From Sphingobacteriaceae bacterium UBA6709 (GTDB lineage Bacteria; Bacteroidota; Bacteroidia; Sphingobacteriales; Sphingobacteriaceae): a DNA stretch of 23,926 nucleotides. The notes below the pieces were generated by a model, which worked only from the letters and a program-made list of their open reading frames with translations, was not told where the DNA came from and made no database searches. Position 1 is the stretch's first letter. Every line of letters starts with the position of its first letter. Location: the NCBI GenBank assembly GCA_002454425.1, contig DKIV01000014.1, positions 1-23,926 of the forward strand, written 5' to 3'. The translations under genes and the position numbers were made by a program. This document shows, one piece after another, positions 8,154 to 15,221 of this stretch.

Positions 8154-9536
8154 ATGGGGAAGAACATCGATGTAAAGAATGAGGGGAAAAAGAGAAAATG
8201 GATATATCCCCGGAAGGTCAAAGGAAAGTTAAGTCGCTACAGAGACCTCTTCGGAGGTCTCTTGTTGTTATTTCTCTTTTCGGCGCCCTTTGTGAAGATG
8301 AATGGGGAGCAGCTGGTGCTTCTGAACGTCATAGAACGGAAGTTTGCCTTCTTCGGAATATTGTTTAGTCCGCAGGATTTCTATCTGTTTGTGCTGGCGA
8401 TGCTCATTTTGATAGTGTTCATAGCGCTGTTTACAGTAGTATATGGAAGGGTATGGTGCGGATGGGCCTGTCCGCAAACGATCTTTATGGAGCTGGTATT
8501 CCGAAGGATTGAGCGTTGGATTGAAGGCGACGCTCCGAGGCAGCGTAAACTTAATGAAAGCGATTGGAATCTGGAGAAGGTGTGGAAACGAGGTCTTAAG
8601 CACTTTATCTTTATTGCTATTTCTTTTGCTATTTCTAACGTTTTCCTTGCATATATTATCGGATCCGACGCGCTGTTTAAGATCATTACGGAACCTGTGT
8701 CTTCGCATGTAACCGGGTTTATAGCAATCTGGATATTCACGGCTGTTTTTTATCTGGTGTTTGCTTATGTCCGGGAGATTGTTTGTACTGTGATTTGTCC
8801 GTACGGACGTTTGCAGGGAGTGCTGCTCGACAGAAATAGTATGATTGTGGCTTATGATTATCAACGGGGGGAGCCGCGGGGTAAGATTCGCAAGAAGGCT
8901 GCTGTTGAGGCTGTTCCGCCTGCCGGTGATTGTATTGACTGCGATATGTGCGTTCAGGTTTGTCCGACGGGCATCGATATCAGGCAGGGTACTCAATTGG
9001 AATGTATTAATTGCACCTTGTGTATAGATGCTTGTGATGCCATTATGCATAAGATTGGACGACCGGAGCGATTGATTGGCTTTAAGTCAGAGGAAGAGCT
9101 TGTTTCTGGAAAGCCGTTTAACGCAGGGCGCAGAGCGTATATGTATGCGGCGGTTCTTGTGGCTATGATCATTGGATTTGGCTTCATGATATATCGGAAA
9201 CCAAATCTTGATGTTAGTATTCTGAGGGCTAAAGGAACGCTTTATCAGACCTTGGAAAACGGTGACATCGGTAATTTGTATAACGCGGAGCTGGTAAATA
9301 AAACCAACAAGAAAATGGTTTTTCATCTGATACCTGCGGACGCGGCCTATAGAATTGACTATATTGTTAAAGACAGTGTTTTACAGGCTGGCGAAGCTAC
9401 TAAGCTGACGTTCTTTATCAAGCACAAGGAGAAGGGGCTTGGCGGCTATAAAACGAATGTTGACATCAAGGTGGTTGTAGATGGCAAAGAAAGAAATACG
9501 GTTAGCACGACCTTTATAGGGCCTGTAAATTTTTAA
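8154..9536 (+). CDS. ccoG: CcoG, polyferredoxin for cbb3 oxidase assembly
   Basis: A 460-residue membrane iron-sulfur protein. In other bacteria CcoG (RdxA/FixG) is a cupric reductase supplying Cu+ for the CuB site. Early membrane helices lie at about 33-46 and 77-98. A first Cys motif, WCGWACPQT, sits at 101-109. Further helices are at about 150-170 and 188-206, followed by CTVICP (211-216). Two ferredoxin-type clusters follow: C260, C263, C266, C270 and C284, C287, C290, C294. A membrane helix at about 328-345 precedes an Ig-like C-terminal domain (FixG_C type) of roughly 110 residues. It starts 18 nt after ccoP. Length and domain order match the family. Confidence 0.95.
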   Translation: MGKNIDVKNEGKKRKWIYPRKVKGKLSRYRDLFGGLLLLFLFSAPFVKMNGEQLVLLNVIERKFAFFGILFSPQDFYLFVLAMLILIVFIALFTVVYGRVWCGWACPQTIFMELVFRRIERWIEGDAPRQRKLNESDWNLEKVWKRGLKHFIFIAISFAISNVFLAYIIGSDALFKIITEPVSSHVTGFIAIWIFTAVFYLVFAYVREIVCTVICPYGRLQGVLLDRNSMIVAYDYQRGEPRGKIRKKAAVEAVPPAGDCIDCDMCVQVCPTGIDIRQGTQLECINCTLCIDACDAIMHKIGRPERLIGFKSEEELVSGKPFNAGRRAYMYAAVLVAMIIGFGFMIYRKPNLDVSILRAKGTLYQTLENGDIGNLYNAELVNKTNKKMVFHLIPADAAYRIDYIVKDSVLQAGEATKLTFFIKHKEKGLGGYKTNVDIKVVVDGKERNTVSTTFIGPVNF

Positions 9537-9538
9537 CT

Positions 9539-9967
9539 ATGAATTGGGGAACGAAGATTGTAATAGGCATGGCCGTTTTTATGGCGTTTATTGTGGCGCT
9601 GGGCGCTCGTATGATTTTGAGCGATAAGGATGATCTGGTGGAAAAGGATTATTATGAGCGGGGAATGAATTACGATGAAGAGTATAATAGCAAGAAAAAC
9701 GCTATTGAGGATCGGGTAGTGCCTGTTATTGCTGAGCAGGATAGTGTTCTGCATGTTAAGTTTCCAGGAAAGGCGGCAGGTCAGTTGTTGCTCAAGCACG
9801 CGCAGGATAAGAATCTTGACCGTTCTTATACTTTTACAACAGACGATTTAGGAAATTATAAAATTCCTGTTCAGGGCTTGAGCAAGGGGCTCTGGCGACT
9901 CAGGTTCAGCTGGTCTGGAGAGCGGGCGCGCAGTTATCGTTATGACTCGGAATATATTATAAGATAG
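9539..9967 (+). CDS. ccoH: CcoH/FixH family protein
   Basis: A 142-residue protein with one N-terminal membrane helix (about residues 5-27). The segment DLVEKDYYERGMNYDEEYN follows; the VxxDYYxxG pattern is characteristic of FixH. The rest is a beta-rich extracytoplasmic domain ending in SWSGERARSYRYDSEYIIR. FixH/CcoH is needed for stable assembly of cbb3 oxidase and for copper insertion together with CcoI. It starts two nt after the ccoG stop, so the two are probably translationally coupled. Confidence 0.88.
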   Translation: MNWGTKIVIGMAVFMAFIVALGARMILSDKDDLVEKDYYERGMNYDEEYNSKKNAIEDRVVPVIAEQDSVLHVKFPGKAAGQLLLKHAQDKNLDRSYTFTTDDLGNYKIPVQGLSKGLWRLRFSWSGERARSYRYDSEYIIR

Positions 9968-9972
9968 TAGTT

Positions 9973-10665
9973 ATGGACAGCTGGTCATTGGCATTCTTTA
10001 CGGGGCTTTTTGGTAGTCTGCATTGCTTAGGCATGTGTGGACCACTTGCTTTTTCTGTAGGATCCTCCTCGCATCAGGCATTCAACGTTTTCATCGATAA
10101 GTTGTCCTATCAATTGGGCCGCGTAATCTCTTATTCATTTCTGGGGTTGATCGCCGGATTGTTGGGCCGCCAATTTTGGTTATGGGGCGCGCAACAGTAC
10201 CTTGCTGTTATCAGCGGATTATTGATTGTGGGAGCAGCGGTTGTCAGATTAGGAAAGTTTGGTGGTCGTTGGTTTAGTCCGGGAAACAGTCGTTTCTTTA
10301 ATAAATTTCTTGCCTGGGCTGTAAATAGTCGCCAGGGGCATCTGCTGGTGGGGATCCTCAACGGATTTCTGCCCTGTGGTTTTGTGTACATTGCGTTAGC
10401 GGGCGCCGTAAACGTAAATGCTGTTAGTGATGGAGTTGTGTATATGGCGATGTTTGGCTTAGGTACGCTTCCCTTGATGCTTGTGGCCGCCTTGAGCATT
10501 AATAAGATTAGTCCCTTGTTCAGACGGAAAGCTGCGCGAGTCGTGCCGGTTTTTATGCTGTTTCTGGGCGCGTGGTTTATCTTTCGGGGACTGAACCTCG
10601 GCGTAGACTATCTGAGTCCTCAGCTTCGGAAAGGTGGCCCTGTGGAATGTGGGCCTACCCATTAG
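9973..10665 (+). CDS. SafE/DsbD_2-type membrane protein, last gene of the cbb3 operon
   Basis: A 230-residue protein with about six membrane helices, of the group annotated as sulfite exporter TauE/SafE family (DsbD_2 fold). The first helix carries HCLGMCGP (H17, C18, M21, C22) and a later one NGFLPCG (C135). This resembles the paired-Cys and LPCG motifs of CcdA/DsbD-type thiol transporters and the metal-handling HCxxMCG motif. It starts 5 nt after ccoH, and proteins of this type commonly close cbb3 gene clusters. A job in delivering copper or reducing power to the oxidase is more likely than sulfite export; this is inference from context and motifs. Its stop lies 10 nt from the convergent hemN stop, with no terminator hairpin visible between them. 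Confidence 0.82.
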   Translation: MDSWSLAFFTGLFGSLHCLGMCGPLAFSVGSSSHQAFNVFIDKLSYQLGRVISYSFLGLIAGLLGRQFWLWGAQQYLAVISGLLIVGAAVVRLGKFGGRWFSPGNSRFFNKFLAWAVNSRQGHLLVGILNGFLPCGFVYIALAGAVNVNAVSDGVVYMAMFGLGTLPLMLVAALSINKISPLFRRKAARVVPVFMLFLGAWFIFRGLNLGVDYLSPQLRKGGPVECGPTH

Positions 10666-10675
10666 CATTTTATTA

Positions 10676-12037
10676 TCAGGCCATGCTGAACATGGTGGTT
10701 TCAGGTTTATTTCTCCAAAGCCTGGCATCGAAGGCCATACATATATTTCGGAGAAATCTTTTTCCCTGCGCGGTTACTTTAAGTCGGTGTGGCATTAATT
10801 CAATCAATCCGTCATGTTCAAGTTCCGCCAGTCGTTCTGAGATATCAGCGAGGAAAGCGCAGTGCTGTATTTCCTCTTGCCAGTTCGTTTCGCCTTTACA
10901 CATGATATTGAGGATCTGCTTGCGTATAATGCGGTCTTCCTCATTGAGTATATGTCCTCTGAATACCGGAAGCTTGTTCTGCTCAACACAAGCGAGATAG
11001 TCTTCCACCTTTTTAAGATTTTGAGCGAAAGCGTACCAGGAGTCGGCAATTGATGATACGCCCAAACCTATCATGAGTTGCGTATAGTTGTGTGTATAGC
11101 CCATGAAGTTACGATGGAGATATGATTTCTCCTCCGCTTTATATAATGAATCACTTTTTAAGGAGAAGTGATCCATACCTATCTCTAAATAGCCGCCGGA
11201 GGTAAGCATTTGCCTGCCTAATTCGTAAAGGGCTCTTTTTTCTTCAGCAGCCGGCAGATCGGCTTCAGTATAGCGACGTTGTCCGGGCTTTATCCAGGGC
11301 ACATGCGCATACGCGTAAAAAGCTATACGGTCTGGTTTGAGGAGTAATGTTTTATTTATCGTGTCGGCAAGTCCTTCGCTGTTCTGTAGTGGCAAGCCGT
11401 AGATGAGATCGTAATTTATAGAAGAATAGCCTATTTCGCGGGCTTTCTCTGTAACATCTTTCACTTGTTCGAAGCTCTGAATTCTGTTAATAACGATCTG
11501 TACACGCGGATCAAAGTCCTGAATACCGAGACTTAGTCGTCGAAATCCAAGGGAGTAGAGGGTAAGAAGATGTGCCTCTGTGGTATTGCCGGGATGTGCT
11601 TCGAAGCTGAATTCAGCAGCGGGATGAAGGATTGCTCCTTCAAGGATGCCGTTGATTAAGAAACTCAGATTCTCCGGACTGAAGAACGTCGGTGTACCAC
11701 CGCCGAGATGGATCTCTCTGATCTTTGGTTTTCCGGAGAAAATGGCACGATACATCTGCCATTCTTTAAGTACTGCTTTAATGTAAGGGTCCTCTACCTT
11801 GTGGTTTTTAGTGATGCGCGTGTTACATCCGCAATACGTGCAAAGACTCTCACAAAAGGGAAGGTGTATGTAGATGGAAATGCCATCAGCATCATTGCTT
11901 TCGTCGAAAGATCTGGATACTGAATTTACCCATAGTTCTATATCAGGATCGTTTTGATCCCAGTAAGGCACTGTTGGATAACTGGTATACCGCGGAGCGG
12001 GTACATGGTATTTGTTAATGAGTGCTGTGTTGGTCAT
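10676..12037 (-). CDS. hemN: Oxygen-independent coproporphyrinogen III oxidase (HemN)
   Basis: A 453-residue radical-SAM enzyme that turns coproporphyrinogen III into protoporphyrinogen IX without O2, supplying heme for the b- and c-type sites of the nearby oxidase when oxygen is scarce. The start MTNTALINKYHVPAPRYTSY matches HemN N-termini. An in-frame ATG at 12088 would add 17 residues and run into the upstream gene, so I reject it. The [4Fe-4S] ligands are C62, C66 and C69 in FCESLCTYCGC, and IHLGGGTPTF follows as the SAM-binding glycine motif. The length and the RYTSYPTVPYW segment mark HemN rather than the shorter HemW heme chaperone. It lies 16 nt after the ldh-like gene in the same direction and probably shares its transcript. 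Confidence 0.94.
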   Translation of the reverse strand: MTNTALINKYHVPAPRYTSYPTVPYWDQNDPDIELWVNSVSRSFDESNDADGISIYIHLPFCESLCTYCGCNTRITKNHKVEDPYIKAVLKEWQMYRAIFSGKPKIREIHLGGGTPTFFSPENLSFLINGILEGAILHPAAEFSFEAHPGNTTEAHLLTLYSLGFRRLSLGIQDFDPRVQIVINRIQSFEQVKDVTEKAREIGYSSINYDLIYGLPLQNSEGLADTINKTLLLKPDRIAFYAYAHVPWIKPGQRRYTEADLPAAEEKRALYELGRQMLTSGGYLEIGMDHFSLKSDSLYKAEEKSYLHRNFMGYTHNYTQLMIGLGVSSIADSWYAFAQNLKKVEDYLACVEQNKLPVFRGHILNEEDRIIRKQILNIMCKGETNWQEEIQHCAFLADISERLAELEHDGLIELMPHRLKVTAQGKRFLRNICMAFDARLWRNKPETTMFSMA

Positions 12038-12053
12038 GTTCCGAATGTCCGTG

Positions 12054-12485
12054 TTAAAAGAAAGAATTGAAGCTAGCTTCGTGACCATTGTTCATAGCCT
12101 CTTTCCATGAGTCGAGGTTATCTATGGTATTGCTGGCAATTTCATAGTGGTGACGAATGAATTCGGGACCTGTGGCAGGATTGCTTGCTGGATATTTAAT
12201 AGTGGCAATTTCCAGATTATTACGTCCAGCTGCTGCTTTATCAATGTTGGCGGTGCTTTCGCCGCGTACAGCGATATATTTAACTCCGAGAGTAGCGAGC
12301 TTATCAATAATAGCTTCGGAAAGGAAATCGTCAACAGAGATGATGACAACTTCCTTTCCTGAAGCATATTGAGCAGTTTCCAATCCAAGAGGATTAGAAA
12401 TCAAAGTAATTTCATGCTTCTTGCGATTGGCTTTTGCTAATGGCTCCTTCTCAAATGATCTTATACTATATGCTACCGCTCTCAT
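12054..12485 (-). CDS. Free-standing N-terminal domain of a D-lactate dehydrogenase-like protein
   Basis: A 143-residue protein that resembles only the first part of D-lactate dehydrogenase (LdhA, D-2-hydroxyacid dehydrogenase family). The N-terminus MRAVAYSIRSFEKEPLAKAN matches the LdhA start. LGVKYIAVRGESTANID (66-82) corresponds to the family's GVKYIALRxAGxNNVDL. The region from YPASNPATGPEFI to ASFNSFF matches the stretch that normally leads into the NAD-binding domain. The chain stops just where the Rossmann domain would begin, so the NAD site and catalytic Arg and His are absent. The reading frame is intact, which argues against simple decay. Likely roles are binding of a small carboxylate or regulation, not catalysis; this is inference. 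It precedes hemN by 16 nt and has Fnr-like boxes upstream. Confidence 0.72.
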   Translation of the reverse strand: MRAVAYSIRSFEKEPLAKANRKKHEITLISNPLGLETAQYASGKEVVIISVDDFLSEAIIDKLATLGVKYIAVRGESTANIDKAAAGRNNLEIATIKYPASNPATGPEFIRHHYEIASNTIDNLDSWKEAMNNGHEASFNSFF

Positions 12486-12502
12486 TATCTGCTATATGAG
12501 AA

Positions 12503-12566
12503 CAAAGTTAGTAAGGCGCAATTGGGTTTCGCTGAGTAGTGTCAGTTAAAAAAGTGATTTAGATCA
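12503..12566 (-). promoter_or_regulatory. Two tandem Fnr-like boxes and -7 element for the ldh-like/hemN pair
   Basis: Read on the minus strand, TGATCTAAATCA (12566-12555) is a perfect TGAT-N4-ATCA palindrome whose first three bases are the stop codon of the upstream regulator gene. TGACACTACTCA (12544-12533) is a second, imperfect box 22 bp downstream, centre to centre. The element TAACTTTG (12510-12503) matches TAnnTTTG and starts 28.5 nt after the second box centre. The predicted leader before the ATG at 12485 is about 15-20 nt. All elements are seen directly; their activity is inferred. Confidence 0.65.
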
Positions 12567-13616
12567 GTTTTTCATTGCGTGAAGCTTTTTCGCATTCAAA
12601 ATGACAATCTGACTACCTTTTTTCTCTATTAGACCTTCGTCCTTGAAATCGCTCAACGTGCGGCTCACCGTTTCGGTAGCCATACCGGCCATTGCAGCCA
12701 GGTCGTCACGAGAGATCTTCAGGATGCTGCCTTCGGCCTCTGCACCGGCAAGGCGTAGTAACACTTGTGCCATTCTCTTTCTTACGGAATGATAAGCCAG
12801 TTGTAACAACTGCTCTTCTTTCTCCTTAAGGTTGTTGGATAGGATCTTGATGAATTCCATACCTACCTCAGGATAGTTATGTATTAGTTGCTCAACGGTA
12901 TCCTTAGGCAGCATACACAAGGAGGTGTCTTCAACAGCCTCAGCCGATTCATGATAGCTGTCGGTCATTAACAAAGCATTAACGCCGAAGTATTCTTCCG
13001 GACCGTAGATGGCGGTGAGTAATTCGCGGCCGTCTTCGCTGAGCTTATAGGTTTTCACCCGCCCTGTAAGTATCAGATACAAACCGGCTGGTTGATCACC
13101 TTCATAGTAAATAACCTGCTTTTTCTTAATGTTCCTGATCTTTCTATCAGAAATCAGTTTTTGAAGTTCGGCCATGCCGTCACCCTGACTAATAAGATGG
13201 TCAAGATGTTCAAGAGATTTGCTATAAAACGCTTGTTGCTTGTCTCTTTTTTGAAGACGACTTTCTATAGCATTTAACAGCTCAACATCGTCGAACGGTT
13301 TGGTAAGGTAGTCGTCGGCTCCCATCTCCATACCTTTGCGCATGTCAATTCGTTCAGCTTTCGCAGTGAGGAAGATAAAGGGGATTGCCGAGGTTTCAGG
13401 GCTTTTATTCAAAAGATATAACACGCCGTAACCATCCAGCTCAGGCATCATAATGTCACAAAGAATGACATCAGGGCGTCTTTTCTGGGCGAGATCAACA
13501 CCAGCTTTGCCGTTGTCGGCTGTCAATACCTCGTAATTTGCTAACTCAAGGATCTCTGTCGTGCTCTCCCGAATATCATCGTTATCTTCAATGATTAGAA
13601 TAGTTGGTTTTTTCAT
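12564..13616 (-). CDS. Receiver domain fused to Crp/Fnr-type transcription factor
   Basis: A 350-residue response regulator with an unusual output. Residues 1-122 form a CheY-like receiver with the acidic pocket (E10, D11), phosphoacceptor D54 in CDIMMPELDG, T84 and K106. A linker with helix-forming sequence spans about 123-155. A cyclic-nucleotide-binding-type beta barrel follows (about 160-260, with YEGDQPAGLYLILTGRVK), then a Crp/Fnr winged helix (about 275-345). The recognition helix ETVSRTLSDF keeps the E-xx-SR residues that read TTGA half-sites in Fnr and FixK. There is no Cys cluster for [4Fe-4S], so it does not look like a direct oxygen sensor. Its start overlaps the kinase stop by 29 nt, showing tight coupling. 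It most likely controls the TGAC-N4-GTCA boxes in this window; that is inference. Confidence 0.9.
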   Translation of the reverse strand: MKKPTILIIEDNDDIRESTTEILELANYEVLTADNGKAGVDLAQKRRPDVILCDIMMPELDGYGVLYLLNKSPETSAIPFIFLTAKAERIDMRKGMEMGADDYLTKPFDDVELLNAIESRLQKRDKQQAFYSKSLEHLDHLISQGDGMAELQKLISDRKIRNIKKKQVIYYEGDQPAGLYLILTGRVKTYKLSEDGRELLTAIYGPEEYFGVNALLMTDSYHESAEAVEDTSLCMLPKDTVEQLIHNYPEVGMEFIKILSNNLKEKEEQLLQLAYHSVRKRMAQVLLRLAGAEAEGSILKISRDDLAAMAGMATETVSRTLSDFKDEGLIEKKGSQIVILNAKKLHAMKN

Positions 13617-14799
13617 CTTTCAAAAAAGAGATAGTAAATTTTGTGCCTTTGTTAATTGTACTTTCAAAGTCTACATTCCCATTCATGAGGCCGGCATATC
13701 TCATCACAATATTTAATCCGAGGCCTGTGCCGGGAATACTTCCCGTATTGTGAGCCCGGAAAAAAGGTTGGAACAAGTGTTTTTGGTCCGCTGCCGGAAT
13801 TCCAATGCCATTATCCTTTACGGTGATGATAACTTCTTCAGAGGTAACCTCTGTGTTGAACTCAATAAATGTATTTTCGCCTGAGTATTTTATCGCGTTA
13901 GCGATAAGATTGATGATACAGTTTTTCAGAAGATTCTGATCTAGCGTAATCATACTGCTCAGGCCTGTATGCTCGTAAATAATATTTTGATTTTGCTTGG
14001 TAATCAGTTGCATTTCCTCGGTGATTTCTTCAGAAAGCATTACCAAATCAAATTCAGTAAATGTAGGTTCCACTCTTCCGGCTTCAAGTCGTTCGAGCGA
14101 GAGAAAGTCGTTAAGAATGGCGGTGAGGTTTCCTACCGCGTTTTTTATCTTATTGACATGTTTATTAATGTTCTTAATGTCTTCTTGCGCCGCGTATTTC
14201 TCTATCAGCGATGCCGAAAGTTGTACTGAGCTCAGCGGTGTTCTAAACTCATGCGATGCCATGGACACAAAGCGACTCTTAAGCTGATTGAGCTCCTTTT
14301 CTTTTTCCAGCGACTGGCTAACCTCTTCTTTGGCTTGTTGCAGCGCTCTTACTGTTTTGCGGAGAGAGAGCGTACGTTCTTCAACAAGTTCTTCAAGCTG
14401 CGCCGCATGGTTGCGAATCCTGTCTTCAGCTTCTTTCTCGCGTGAGAGATCGTTAATAAATCCGGCGTAGATGACTCTGTCGGCCAGAACCACTTCGCTC
14501 ACTGCCAGTCGGAAAGGAAACAGACTGCCATCTTTACGCTGACCTTTAACCTCCCTGCCGATTCCAATGATCTTGGGCTGGTGGGTTTGCTGGTACCTCC
14601 TGATGTAGTCGTCGTGCTTCTGCTTGTCTGGAGAAGGCATCAGAGCGGAAACATTCTTTCCGATAACCTCTTCCGGAGTATAAGCAAATAGTCTGCAAGC
14701 GGACGGATTTATCGACTCTATCAACCCTCTTTCGTTGATAGTGATGATACCATCTATTGCATTTTCAATTATAGCCTTTAAAAGGGCTTCACTTCTCAT
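13588..14799 (-). CDS. FixL-like heme-PAS sensor histidine kinase
   Basis: A 403-residue soluble kinase with no membrane segment. The PAS domain (1-120) is strikingly like Bradyrhizobium FixL: MPSPDKQKHDDYIRRY then PKIIGIGREVKG. Aligned by eye to FixL H200, R206, H214 and R220, this protein has H62, R68, K76 and R82. The proximal heme ligand and the two arginines of the oxygen-sensing pocket are kept, and only H214 is changed to Lys. A coiled coil (about 120-175) leads to HisKA with H183 in SHEFRTP. The ATPase domain has N301, DNGIGIP (329-335) and GTGLGL (357-362). It is therefore predicted to bind heme, sense O2 and phosphorylate the overlapping regulator. A possible -7 element lies just upstream; no Fnr-like box was seen there. 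Kinase call is firm; heme binding is inferred from residues. Confidence 0.88.
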   Translation of the reverse strand: MRSEALLKAIIENAIDGIITINERGLIESINPSACRLFAYTPEEVIGKNVSALMPSPDKQKHDDYIRRYQQTHQPKIIGIGREVKGQRKDGSLFPFRLAVSEVVLADRVIYAGFINDLSREKEAEDRIRNHAAQLEELVEERTLSLRKTVRALQQAKEEVSQSLEKEKELNQLKSRFVSMASHEFRTPLSSVQLSASLIEKYAAQEDIKNINKHVNKIKNAVGNLTAILNDFLSLERLEAGRVEPTFTEFDLVMLSEEITEEMQLITKQNQNIIYEHTGLSSMITLDQNLLKNCIINLIANAIKYSGENTFIEFNTEVTSEEVIITVKDNGIGIPAADQKHLFQPFFRAHNTGSIPGTGLGLNIVMRYAGLMNGNVDFESTINKGTKFTISFLKDEKTNYSNH

Positions 14800-14824
14800 T
14801 ACCTGCCGTAAGTCCTATTTTTTT

Positions 14825-14832
14825 CAAACATA
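14825..14832 (-). promoter_or_regulatory. Possible -7 element for the sensor kinase gene
   Basis: On the minus strand TATGTTTG matches the Bacteroidota TAnnTTTG consensus 25 nt before the kinase ATG at 14799. That would give a short leader of about 20 nt. No convincing TTG at -33 and no Fnr-like palindrome were seen upstream. Confidence 0.4.
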
Positions 14833-14878
14833 TAAATTTCCGTGATATAAGGCATTAATATTTATGCGCATCTGAAAA

Positions 14879-14977
14879 TAAAATGTGTTGAACCTCATTA
14901 AGATGCAAAATTAACATTTTTCTTCGATCAGCGTAATTATCAATACGCGGCGGTCATTCTTTTCGTAAAATGTGTTG
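14879..14977 (+). repeat. Pair of 12-bp direct repeats
   Basis: TAAAATGTGTTG occurs exactly at 14879-14890 and 14966-14977, with an 87-bp period. The repeat lies in the divergent region upstream of the large DUF4450-type gene. It may be a pair of operator half-sites, or chance in AT-rich DNA. Confidence 0.3.
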
Positions 14978-15221
14978 TATCAAGGGATACTTTTATTGAA
15001 TAATTCGCTAAACTTGAGCACATGATAGGTGCCGGCGTAGTCGCGTTGTCGATGAGAAAAAACACTTACTTAGTCGTTTAGTTTTTATTTTACAGTGATT
15101 GGCCGCTCCTTAGCACTGACGAGACTACTTTAGGGTGTTTGTAGTGCCTCATATAGTAAGGCGCAGTATTGATTTGGGGAAATTTTACAGGTCGACCTAT
15201 TATAGAACTAATGAATTGAAC

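Larger units (their letters stand above)
14800..15221. other. Divergent intergenic region between sensor kinase and DUF4450-type gene
   Basis: About 420 nt with no gene. It holds the kinase -7 element (14825-14832) and a 12-bp direct repeat at 14879 and 14966. A weak TACTTTAG (about 15124-15131) lies near the rightward gene. No Fnr-like box was found, so the large secreted protein does not appear to belong to the oxygen-linked set. Confidence 0.5.

Noticed and set aside
8268..9050. 260-codon minus-strand frame inside ccoG
   Set aside because: It is fully antisense to a well-supported ccoG with all iron-sulfur motifs, and its translation shows no recognisable domain.
12038..12088. Longer hemN start
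   Set aside because: It would overlap the upstream ldh-like gene by 35 nt, and HemN similarity begins at MTNTALINKYHVPAPRYTSY.
12157..12372. Plus-strand short frames opposite the ldh-like gene
   Set aside because: They are antisense to a frame with clear LdhA similarity and have no recognisable features.
15135..15221. Longer start of the large secreted protein
   Set aside because: The extra 29 residues would bury the signal peptide that starts at MMKIFKSVF.
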